NCBI GenBank assembly: GCA_029289325.1 | Contig: JARFTV010000011.1 | Span: 1-64,000, forward strand | Reading direction: 5' to 3' | From: Alphaproteobacteria bacterium | GTDB taxonomy: Bacteria; Pseudomonadota; Alphaproteobacteria; Rhodobacterales; Rhodobacteraceae | DNA length: 64,000 nucleotides | In this document: piece by piece, positions 1 through 8,214 of the stretch | How positions within the stretch are numbered: the first letter of the stretch is position 1 | How the letters are laid out: each line of letters starts with the position of its first letter | Translations under genes and position numbers: made by a program | The notes under the pieces: model-generated | The model's input: only the letters and a program-made list of their open reading frames with translations | Database searches by the model: none | What the model was told of the DNA's origin: nothing

Positions 1-289
1 GCGGTATTTAGGCCCCCGCCCAAAAACCCGCAAGAGGAAAATGACAGGAAGATGAAAAATCCTGCATGCGCCTGTAATTACAATGCATTAGGAGACATGT
101 TCGGCGCAGGACCGAGCCACCGCTCCGCCGCCGAGGCCCCCGCCCCACCATATTATCGTGAGAATCTTCAGCCGGTCGCCTGAGTTCCTAAATAGACACG
201 GACTCGGACCTTCCCACCTCGTGTACAGCACCATTTTTCGCTGCACATGGGGGTCTATGATGGAGAAAAGCGCACGACCCGGCATGGTC

Positions 290-1015
290 TTAGTGACTGT
301 GACCCTCTGCCATTCGCTCCAGTGTGGCGATGTTGCAGATCAGCGTCTCGCCCTCGCGCCGCAGCGCACCGCTAGCCAGCAGCGCCTGGAACGCAAGGTT
401 CACCTTCGGACGCGTCGCGCCAAGGATCGCTGAAATGTCGCTCTGGTTCATCTCAAGCAAGAGCCGAGCTTCCGCCTGCCCGCCCGACTGTCTGGATTGA
501 CCGATGAGGTACAGCAAGAACCTGACCACCCGGGTCTGGAGGTCGTAAAGCGCGATGGATTCCATCTGGAAATTCGTGTGCCGCAGATGGGTGCAAAGAT
601 GTCGCGCCAGCGCCAGTCCCACATCCGGGCGTCGGGAGGCCACGGCCTCGAAGGATCGGCGGGGCAGGACGAAGCAGACCGTGTCCTGCACTGCCGTTGC
701 ATCGGCAGACCGCGGGGCGCCGTCCAGAAGCGCCATCTCCCCCAGGATATCGCCCGGTCCCAGTGTCTGCAGCACGATCTCGCGCCCGCGTGCACTGGAG
801 AGCGACAGCCGGATTCGACCGCTGCGAATGGCGAGCATGTGGTCGCCCTCATCCCATTGCGCGAAGATCAGGGCTCCTGCGGGCCAGGTGCGCTGACGCG
901 CGGCAGCGGTCATCTCGGCAAGGCTAGTAACGTCGAGGCCAGAGAAGATCGCAAAATCGGACAGAAGGCCGAAGCCCCCCGTACCGGTGGTCCCTCCGTC
1001 CGGCTGCGTCGACAT
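290..1015 (-). CDS. Crp/Fnr family transcriptional regulator (cNMP-binding domain + C-terminal HTH)
   Basis: ORF 290..1171 trimmed to internal Met (MSTQPDGG). Contains PGDILGEMALLDGAPRSADATA (cNMP phosphate-binding cassette-like) and C-terminal HTH (NQSDISAILGATRPKVNLAFQAL). Confidence 0.85.
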   Translation of the reverse strand: MSTQPDGGTTGTGGFGLLSDFAIFSGLDVTSLAEMTAAARQRTWPAGALIFAQWDEGDHMLAIRSGRIRLSLSSARGREIVLQTLGPGDILGEMALLDGAPRSADATAVQDTVCFVLPRRSFEAVASRRPDVGLALARHLCTHLRHTNFQMESIALYDLQTRVVRFLLYLIGQSRQSGGQAEARLLLEMNQSDISAILGATRPKVNLAFQALLASGALRREGETLICNIATLERMAEGHSH

Positions 1016-1105
1016 GACGCCTCTCCCATACCCCGACACCGCAGCCGACCGGCTGGATGGCCCCAAGGAAGCATAAACCGCTCCGACCCATGCAACAATC
1101 TCGAA

Positions 1106-1123
1106 CTGTTCCCGCGGGAACAG
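1106..1123. promoter_or_regulatory. Perfect 18-bp palindrome CTGTTCCCGCGGGAACAG in the divergent promoter region; candidate operator
   Basis: Read directly from sequence; lies between the Crp/Fnr start (1015) and the + strand ORF start (~1198). Confidence 0.6.
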
Positions 1124-1197
1124 GACGTCGGAGGAGAATCTGGCATGGTGATCCGCAGGACATACCGGCATCTGCCGTCATCAGCAGGGAGGGAGCC

Positions 1198-1596
1198 ATG
1201 ATGCACGTCGTTATCGCCGAAATTCTGGTCAATCGCCTTACCCCGGACTATCAGGAGCCCGTCGAGCGTGGCCCGGGCCTGTTGCGGAGGGCACTTTCGC
1301 GGATTGCGGCCCGACTGTCCTATTGTCTGTCCTTTGGCATGGCGGCAGAGGAGCGGCAGGCCCAGAGCCTTGACGCGCAGCTTGAACGGTTGGCCAAGAT
1401 CTCGCCGCATCTGCTGGTCGATATCGGGATGGACCCCGTGACGATGGAGCATCTGGACCCTGAGGCTCTGCCCATGATCGCACGTCCACGGCCAGAAAGC
1501 ATTCCGACTGCAACGCTGTCTGCGCAGCATGAGCTTCCGCCCCTTCGACTGCACCCCTCAGGTCGCGGGTTCCAGCCCGGTGTGGCACCAGCCTGA
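1198..1596 (+). CDS. Small hypothetical protein (about 132 aa)
   Basis: ORF 1057..1596 trimmed to the ATG preceded by AGGGAGGGAGCC; no family recognised. Confidence 0.5.
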   Translation: MMHVVIAEILVNRLTPDYQEPVERGPGLLRRALSRIAARLSYCLSFGMAAEERQAQSLDAQLERLAKISPHLLVDIGMDPVTMEHLDPEALPMIARPRPESIPTATLSAQHELPPLRLHPSGRGFQPGVAPA

Positions 1597-1643
1597 CGCC
1601 TCCGATCTGGCGGGACTGGGCGTTTCCTGCCGCGTCGAGGGAC

Positions 1644-3212
1644 TTGACGCAGGAAACCTTGTTCCCGCCATATGATCGGAAGCGGCCTGACGAGGGTGGA
1701 ATGCGCAGACGACGCCAGAACTGGCCTTCGCCGCGGGCACATGTGGAAACCGGACTGCCCTGCTATTCCGACGCTTCGCTGGCCGAGCTGACCGCCCGCT
1801 TCGCAGGTACAATCACCTTGGCGGGCGGCCCGGGCTACAACGACGCCCGCGCGGGCTTCATGCACACTTACCAGAGCTACCCGCAGGTCATCGCCAGCTG
1901 CGTAAGCGAACAGGACGTGGTTGCTGCCCTGCGCTTCGCCCGCCACAACCGCTTGAAGGTGGTGGCACGATCAGGCGGGCATTCCACGGCGGGATATTCG
2001 GTCAATGATCAGGTCGTGGTGGACACCAGCGGCATCTCCCATGTCCTGATCGACCGCGAGACGCGGCGGGCCCGGGTTGGGCCGGGGGCGAATTTCCGAA
2101 AGCTGAACCTGATGCTGGATGCTGCCGGACTGCATGTCCCCGGCGGCGGCTGCGAGACGGTCTGCGTCGCGGGCTACATGCAGGGCGGCGGCTACGGCTT
2201 CACCTCTCGCCTTTTCGGGATGAATTGCGACCATGTCGAGGCGGTGACGATTGTGCTGGCCGATGGCCGAGTGGTCCGGGCGTCCCCTGACCAGCACGGC
2301 GACCTGCACTGGGCGGTGCGCGGCGGCACCGGCAACCAGTTCGGCGTCTTGGTCGAGATCGAATACCGACTGGTGCCCCTGCATGAGATGTTCGGCTTCG
2401 GCCTGCGCTTTCCTCTGACCGACCCGGCAGGGATCGACACAGCCGCGCGGGTCCTGGCCGAGTTGCAGGCCGGCTACAGCGACGGCGGCGCTCCGGGCAT
2501 CGGGCTTCAGGCGCTGCTGATGAACCTACCCACGGCCGGGCATCCCAAAGGCCAGATCCCCGGCCTGATGATCCGGGGACTCTACAATGGCACCGAGGCG
2601 CAGACCCGCGCGGCCTTGGCACCGCTCTTGGCCCACGTGACGCAAGGCAGGGCCGAGGTCGAGATCTGGCGGCGTGGCCGCTATCTCCATCTGAACGAGA
2701 TACTGCTCCAGACCGCCGATCCGCCGGGGATCGACATGCCGGCCGTATCGATGAACACCAAACCCATGGTTGACAGCCGGATCGTTGCCGAACACCACGG
2801 CCCCGACCGCTGGGGCGAGGTGGTGCAGCATTTCCTCCGCGCGCCCGACAAGACCACTTTCATCGCCCTGGAATTCTACGGTGGCGCGATCAACGAGATC
2901 GCGCCCGAGTCAACGGCCTTCGTCCACCGCGAGGCAAGTCTCAACCTCTTCGCCTGGGCATTCTGGACCTTCGATCGCACCCAGGAACGCGCGATTGCGT
3001 GGCTGGACGAGTTCGGTCGGATCGCCGGCGCGATGGGCAACGGGCGCCGCTACCAGAACTATCCGCGCCGGGGTAATCCCGGGTTTCGCGAACAGTACTT
3101 CGGCCAGAATCTCGAACGCCTGGTGGAGATCAAGCGCCGGCACGACCCGCACAACCTTTTTGCCTATGAGCAGGGGCTTTCGCCCGAACCGCCGACGGAG
3201 ACCCGGCCATGA
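1644..3212 (+). CDS. FAD-binding oxidoreductase, BBE-like (PCMH/berberine bridge family)
   Basis: VARSGGHSTAGYS and GGGCETVCVAGYMQGGGYGFTSRLFG FAD-domain motifs; C-terminal YQNYPRRGNPGFREQYFGQNLERLVEIKRRHDPHNLF is typical of the BBE domain. Confidence 0.9.
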   Translation: MTQETLFPPYDRKRPDEGGMRRRRQNWPSPRAHVETGLPCYSDASLAELTARFAGTITLAGGPGYNDARAGFMHTYQSYPQVIASCVSEQDVVAALRFARHNRLKVVARSGGHSTAGYSVNDQVVVDTSGISHVLIDRETRRARVGPGANFRKLNLMLDAAGLHVPGGGCETVCVAGYMQGGGYGFTSRLFGMNCDHVEAVTIVLADGRVVRASPDQHGDLHWAVRGGTGNQFGVLVEIEYRLVPLHEMFGFGLRFPLTDPAGIDTAARVLAELQAGYSDGGAPGIGLQALLMNLPTAGHPKGQIPGLMIRGLYNGTEAQTRAALAPLLAHVTQGRAEVEIWRRGRYLHLNEILLQTADPPGIDMPAVSMNTKPMVDSRIVAEHHGPDRWGEVVQHFLRAPDKTTFIALEFYGGAINEIAPESTAFVHREASLNLFAWAFWTFDRTQERAIAWLDEFGRIAGAMGNGRRYQNYPRRGNPGFREQYFGQNLERLVEIKRRHDPHNLFAYEQGLSPEPPTETRP

Positions 3213-5065
3213 CCGACAGCCCTCCAGACTGCACCTGCCGTGCTGATCCTAACGCCGCCTGCGCCGACTGGTGCGGACGGGATCCGAAGGACGGGCATGT
3301 CATCGGCCTCTTCTTCGATCCACCGATGGCCATAGCCCGCGTCGGCCGCTCGCCCGAGCCGATGGACGCCTATCGCTGGGAGATCGATGAGAACCCGCAT
3401 CGCGGCGTGCAGACCCGTATCGTTCCCGCGCCCTCGCTGCATCTGGAATCTGTCTCTGGTGATGGGCACTGGCCGCATCGGCTGGTGGTGGCGACGCCCG
3501 ACAGGATCACCTTCAAGGACCGCAAGGGCCGGGTCCGTCCGGTCGCGCCTTTCTTCGAGCTTTGGGCGCGGGTGCAGGACCCCGATGGCAGCCTCGTCAA
3601 CGTCCCGGTGACCCCGCTGTTCCTGAAGGCGCGGAAGGCGAAGCTCGCGGATCTGGTCTTCACCGTCGATGCGGGAAACCGCAAGGCGCAGTCGCGCACC
3701 AAGCTCGCCTCCTGCGCGGCGGTAGCGCATGTGTCATTCGCGGCCGATTCCTACCGCCCGCATCGGCTTGACGCGATAAGCCCTCGCACCCGGGACCAGG
3801 TCCCGCTGGTCCGCCCTGACGCGCCCCTGCCCTTGGGCTCGGTCCAGACCTTTCTTCCCGGCAACGGGGCCCCGGATTGCCGTACCCGTCTCGACCAGAT
3901 CCGGCTGCGCTTCACCCCCGGCAAGGGTGACGCCTTCGGCCCGCCGGACGCCGATGTCGCCACCGCCTCGCCCCGCCCGCCGGGGGATTTCGAGCCCGCT
4001 GTCACCGAGTACGGGCTGAACCACCGCATGACCCGGCCCGAGAACCGTATTCTCAGCCCGGCCACACCCTGGTCCGGGTTCAACTTCCGCACGGGCGGGA
4101 CGCCGAAATGGCCCACCCCGCAGGACAGCTATGATGGAGCGCGGGAGGGGTCCGGCGACGGCTGGGGCACGATCGACGATACCTGCGATCTGATCCTCCA
4201 GGCGGCGCTTACCCTCGACGGCCGGGTGTTTCGCGCCAGCGCCCGAGCCTTTGCTGGCCCGCCCGATTTCGCCCCTGACCGGCGTCCAATGTACTCGATC
4301 CGCGACGAGCTGGACGACCGCGAGTTGCCTCCGCCCGAACCTGACCCGGAAACTACACCGGACGAAATCCTGGACCTCTTCAGGCGCATCTTCGAGACCG
4401 CAAGCCTGGTGAACCTCGACCAGCGCAGGGCCTGGGCGCTGGCTGGCAATGCGGGGATACTCGGCGCATCGGACACAGAGGACCCAGCCTGGGACGACGG
4501 ATTGTCCCCTAAACTCGGACCGAAAAGCATGCGTGCGGGCGATGCCCCCTATGCTGAGCTTACGCCGGATTACACGCCCGAACTTGGGGACGCCCGCATT
4601 TCCGCTCCGGCAGGCAGTGGGCGGCTTCCTTTCACGCAGGTGGTGCAGCAGGTCCATGCCCGGATGGCCGACAGCCTGATCCTGCGCGAATTCTTGGCGC
4701 GCAGGCCTAGCCGGGTGCGCCGGATCGTCCGTCCTCCCTTCGCGCGGCTGGCCGACCTGCCGCGCCGGGTCGGAGTGCAGAAGCCAGCCGCCGTGCCCGT
4801 GGGTAAATGGGATCTTTCGCCAAAGAAGAGGGGCACACCCCGCACGCCCGACCCCGACCCTCCGCGCTACCGCGATCCGCGCGATGTCATGGACCAGACC
4901 TATGACATGCGGATGCCGCCCTACATGCGCCATTCGATGGGGGTACCGCTCAGCATCACACGGCGGCAGTACGATCTTCTGATGGCCTATCTCGACCGGC
5001 TGGAAACCGACCCAAGCTGGCGGGCAGACCCGAAACCCTCTGCCGCGCAGGACGATGATGAGTGA
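3209..5065 (+). CDS. LodA/GoxA-like protein, N-terminal part (split CTQ-oxidase family candidate)
   Basis: MAIARVGRSP near the N-terminus (LodA family IARVGNS-like) and C-terminal MRMPPYMRHSMGVPLSITRRQYDLLMAYLDRL (RMP...LT..QY..L..W-like). ATGA overlap with upstream gene. Confidence 0.6.
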   Translation: MTDSPPDCTCRADPNAACADWCGRDPKDGHVIGLFFDPPMAIARVGRSPEPMDAYRWEIDENPHRGVQTRIVPAPSLHLESVSGDGHWPHRLVVATPDRITFKDRKGRVRPVAPFFELWARVQDPDGSLVNVPVTPLFLKARKAKLADLVFTVDAGNRKAQSRTKLASCAAVAHVSFAADSYRPHRLDAISPRTRDQVPLVRPDAPLPLGSVQTFLPGNGAPDCRTRLDQIRLRFTPGKGDAFGPPDADVATASPRPPGDFEPAVTEYGLNHRMTRPENRILSPATPWSGFNFRTGGTPKWPTPQDSYDGAREGSGDGWGTIDDTCDLILQAALTLDGRVFRASARAFAGPPDFAPDRRPMYSIRDELDDRELPPPEPDPETTPDEILDLFRRIFETASLVNLDQRRAWALAGNAGILGASDTEDPAWDDGLSPKLGPKSMRAGDAPYAELTPDYTPELGDARISAPAGSGRLPFTQVVQQVHARMADSLILREFLARRPSRVRRIVRPPFARLADLPRRVGVQKPAAVPVGKWDLSPKKRGTPRTPDPDPPRYRDPRDVMDQTYDMRMPPYMRHSMGVPLSITRRQYDLLMAYLDRLETDPSWRADPKPSAAQDDDE

Positions 5066-6896
5066 ACCGCCCCGACCACTGAACCGCGCCGCCTATCCCG
5101 AGCCCGTGCTCGGCAACCCGGTTTCCACCCTGATGGAATCGGGGGTGGGCAACTGTTATCCCGGCCTGGAATTCGACCTGCGCCAGCTCGATACCCGGTT
5201 TTTTCCCGGCCTGACCTTCGATTTCCTTGGGATCGAGCCCTCGGGCCCCGACGGCACCCAGGGCGCACACCTAATCAACGCCGATGCCTCCAGCGACCCG
5301 ACCTTCCAGCAGGACTGCCCTTGGATCGCCGCCCTGCGCCGTCAGCTCAACGGACCGGAAGGCGCGGCCCTGGGCAGCGGCAACTGGTATCTGCATTGGG
5401 TCGAACAACAGGGCAAACGGATTGAACTTTACGACTTCGACGTCTTCCAGAACGCCACCTACCTTGTGCCCTATGAGGGAGAGACATGCTGGTGGATCAT
5501 CCGCTCGATCGAAGCCGACCCTGATGAGAGCACCGCCGATCTGACTATTGCCTTGTCCCAGCGGGATGCCAACGGCCAGCCCACGGGCACGCCGGTCGTC
5601 CTGCACGGCAAGCGGCGCCGCTATCTGGATGAGGCCGGGATGATCCCCGAGGTTTACCGTCCCGGTGAGCTCACCGCCTCGATGTGCAGCCCCTGGACGC
5701 ATGACTTCCGCGACTGCGCCTGCCAATACTGGGCGGCTAACCATCCCGACATTGTCCTGGGACCGGTCCACGGCTATGCGCTGGAGGATGGCACCTCGCG
5801 CGATGACGCGACGCAGGCGGTCACTTTCCTTGACTGGATGCGGCGACGGGGGACGGCGCCGGCGGTCATGGCCGAGGCCACGCTGGAACGCTCCCGGCCC
5901 GATGCTTATGACCCTTACGAGATCAACCTGCGCTGGCAGGAGCTGGATTTCGTCCTTCAGGGCGAGGAAACCGACGGAACGCCCGACCCAAAGCCAAAGC
6001 CAAAGCCAAAGCTAAAATCCGAGCCCGACCCGAACGAGCAGCACAGGCCCACCTATCCCTCAGTCGAAGCAGCGATGGCCGACCTGCGCGAGGAGCTTGC
6101 TCCGCTCGAATTCACGCTGTCGATGGTTTATCTTTACGCCCTCCTCTCGCTCCGCGCGCCAGAGGAGGTGACAGCAGAGGAACACCAGACATGGCACAGC
6201 CTGGCCGAGGACCTGGCCGCCGCGCGCCAGTCGCTCCTGGCTGTCGCAGTCAGCGAGATGACCCATCTGCGCTGGGTGAACCAGATGCTCTGGACCCTGG
6301 GTCGCGCAGGCTTTGACACCAAACACCCCTACAAGCCCGTGGTGCGGCCCCTGCCGCAGCCCGCCGCAGGGGCGTTGCCCGACGACCTGCATGCAAGGGT
6401 GCGGATGCTCCGTCCGGCCAGCCCCACGACGCTGGAGGATTTCGTTGACATCGAACGCCCCGCCGAGGCAGTCGACACCGAATATGCCGGGCTGGTCGAG
6501 TACCTGCGGCACAAGGAGTTTCCGGCGGGGCTGCATGAGCTGGCGGTGCGGATCGACAGCGACGGGCTCCAGCACTATCAGCGCTTCCGCAGCGTCGCCA
6601 CCTCCCTCTCTCGCTATGCGAGGGAGCCCCGACTCTACCTGCGCCCGATCGTGCTGGCAGACGCCAGCGATGCCTCGCTGATGCCTGCACTTGACCTGCT
6701 GGACCGGATCGTCAAGGCAACCGAAAATGGCTACGAAGCCGAGTTCCGTGACGACATGCCCGCGGCCGAAGCGGCGATCCTTGAGGCGCGCGAGGCAATG
6801 CGCGCCTTTCAGATAGAGGCAGAGCGGCTGGCCCGTGACGAGGGCAAAGGCATCCCCTTCTTTGCACGGTGGAAGGCGTCGGACCGTGCCCCGTGA
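5055..6896 (+). CDS. LodA/GoxA-like C-terminal part fused to a ferritin-like domain
   Basis: GNCYPGLEFD (G.FYPGIE-like) and PGELTASMCSPWTHDFRDCACQYWAANHPDIV (PGDLTK.MAVPWQADF..C...WWPA.RPD-like); C-terminal LEFTLSMVYLYALLSL...AVSEMTHLRWVNQMLWTLGRAGF resembles VioB-type ferritin-like domains (ExxH). Confidence 0.65.
   Translation: MMSEPPRPLNRAAYPEPVLGNPVSTLMESGVGNCYPGLEFDLRQLDTRFFPGLTFDFLGIEPSGPDGTQGAHLINADASSDPTFQQDCPWIAALRRQLNGPEGAALGSGNWYLHWVEQQGKRIELYDFDVFQNATYLVPYEGETCWWIIRSIEADPDESTADLTIALSQRDANGQPTGTPVVLHGKRRRYLDEAGMIPEVYRPGELTASMCSPWTHDFRDCACQYWAANHPDIVLGPVHGYALEDGTSRDDATQAVTFLDWMRRRGTAPAVMAEATLERSRPDAYDPYEINLRWQELDFVLQGEETDGTPDPKPKPKPKLKSEPDPNEQHRPTYPSVEAAMADLREELAPLEFTLSMVYLYALLSLRAPEEVTAEEHQTWHSLAEDLAAARQSLLAVAVSEMTHLRWVNQMLWTLGRAGFDTKHPYKPVVRPLPQPAAGALPDDLHARVRMLRPASPTTLEDFVDIERPAEAVDTEYAGLVEYLRHKEFPAGLHELAVRIDSDGLQHYQRFRSVATSLSRYAREPRLYLRPIVLADASDASLMPALDLLDRIVKATENGYEAEFRDDMPAAEAAILEAREAMRAFQIEAERLARDEGKGIPFFARWKASDRAP
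5988..6011 (+). repeat. In-frame hexanucleotide tandem repeat (CCAAAG)x4 encoding a Lys-Pro linker
   Basis: CCAAAGCCAAAGCCAAAGCCAAAG followed by degenerate CTAAAA; protein PDPKPKPKPKLKSEPDP. Confidence 0.9.
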
Positions 6897-8214
6897 TCTC
6901 TCGCCATCGGTGATTGATGCCGCCCGGCCCCGCAGTGCCCATGGCCATCTCGCCGGCGACCTCGCGCTTGTTGCAGAGACAATGGCGCTTTACCGGCTGG
7001 ACCAGGCGCAGATCGACACACTGGCCCGGGGCCTTGAGGCAGGCGATGCAGGCACGGCACAGGCTTTGGAACGGCTGGGCCTTGCACTACCTGCCCCGCG
7101 CCCTGCGCTGCCCGATCCGACCCGACCGATCCGCGCCTTGACGTTGACTGTCTCGCAGACCTGCAATCTTGCCTGTGTTTACTGCTATGCCGGCGGCGGC
7201 AGCTTCGGCGGCCCCGACAAGCGGATGGGATGGGACGTCGCACGGCAGGCGATCGACGCACTGATTGCCGAAACGCCCCCCGGCGGCAGCGTCCGCATTG
7301 CCTTTATGGGCGGCGAGCCAATGGCCAGCCGCGCATTGATCCGCCGCGCGGTACAGCACGCCCTACATCGGGCGGCGACGCGGGCGGTATCGGTCGGCTT
7401 TTCCATGACGACGAACGGCACGCTGGTGACGGAAGCGGACGCCGAATTCCTGGCCCAGCACCGCTTCGCCGTCACCGTCAGTCTGGACGGCGATCGCGCC
7501 GCGAATGACCGGTTGCGCCCGACGAAGACCAAGGCCGGCAGCTTCGACCGCGTGGGCGAAGGTGTCACACGGCTGGCCGCGCGGTCGGACCGGATCGCTC
7601 TGTCCGCCCGTGTCACCGCGACGCCCGACAATCTGGACCTCGAGGCCACGATGGCCGCGCTTGGCGCGCTTGGGTTCGCCTCGGTCGGCGTGTCGCCGAT
7701 GCTCACCTCGCCCACCGGGCAGGGCGCGCTTCGCGGCGACGATTTCACCACGCTTCTGGACGCGATGATCCGGTGCGGTGAGGCGTGGTTGGCGGCGGTT
7801 CTGTCCGGTGGAAGCCATCCCTTCGCCAACCTCGCCACCGCCCTGAGCGAACTCCACAGGGGCCAGCCGCGCAGCCATGCCTGCGGCGCTGCGCGCGACT
7901 ATCTGGCCGTGGATGCCGAGGGCAGCTATTCGGCCTGCCACCGTTTCGTCAACGACCCCCTCGGTCGGATGGGCACCCTCGGCGCGATCGACCATGACGC
8001 GCGGCGGGCCTTCCTGATCGAGCGCGCGGTCGAGCGGCAGGGCCCCTGTGCCTCCTGCTGGGCGCGGCGACTTTGTGGCGGGGGATGCCACCATGAGGTG
8101 CTGCACGCTGGGCGGCCAGCGTGCGATTATGTGCGCGGCTGGCTCCATTTCGCGATGACAGCTTATTCCCGGCTGATTGCGGCCCACCCGGCCTGGTTTG
8201 ATGGGCCGGGCTGA
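6886..8214 (+). CDS. Radical SAM/SPASM domain peptide or protein maturase
   Basis: CNLACVYC (CxxxCxxC) core, MGGEP, and SPASM cysteines CGAARDYLAVDAEGSYSAC...CASCWARRLCGGGC. ORF extends to 6835; GTG at 6886 overlaps the end of the preceding CDS. Confidence 0.9.
   Translation: MPRDLSPSVIDAARPRSAHGHLAGDLALVAETMALYRLDQAQIDTLARGLEAGDAGTAQALERLGLALPAPRPALPDPTRPIRALTLTVSQTCNLACVYCYAGGGSFGGPDKRMGWDVARQAIDALIAETPPGGSVRIAFMGGEPMASRALIRRAVQHALHRAATRAVSVGFSMTTNGTLVTEADAEFLAQHRFAVTVSLDGDRAANDRLRPTKTKAGSFDRVGEGVTRLAARSDRIALSARVTATPDNLDLEATMAALGALGFASVGVSPMLTSPTGQGALRGDDFTTLLDAMIRCGEAWLAAVLSGGSHPFANLATALSELHRGQPRSHACGAARDYLAVDAEGSYSACHRFVNDPLGRMGTLGAIDHDARRAFLIERAVERQGPCASCWARRLCGGGCHHEVLHAGRPACDYVRGWLHFAMTAYSRLIAAHPAWFDGPG

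Noticed and set aside
1198-1596. Small ORF considered as a RiPP precursor for the radical SAM enzyme
   Set aside because: At about 132 aa with helical Arg/Leu-rich sequence it lacks a clear leader/core or repeated Cys/Gly motif; the LodA-like proteins are better substrate candidates.
3734-4933. 399-aa minus-strand ORF opposite the LodA-like gene
   Set aside because: Antisense shadow of a GC-rich gene with no recognisable motif.
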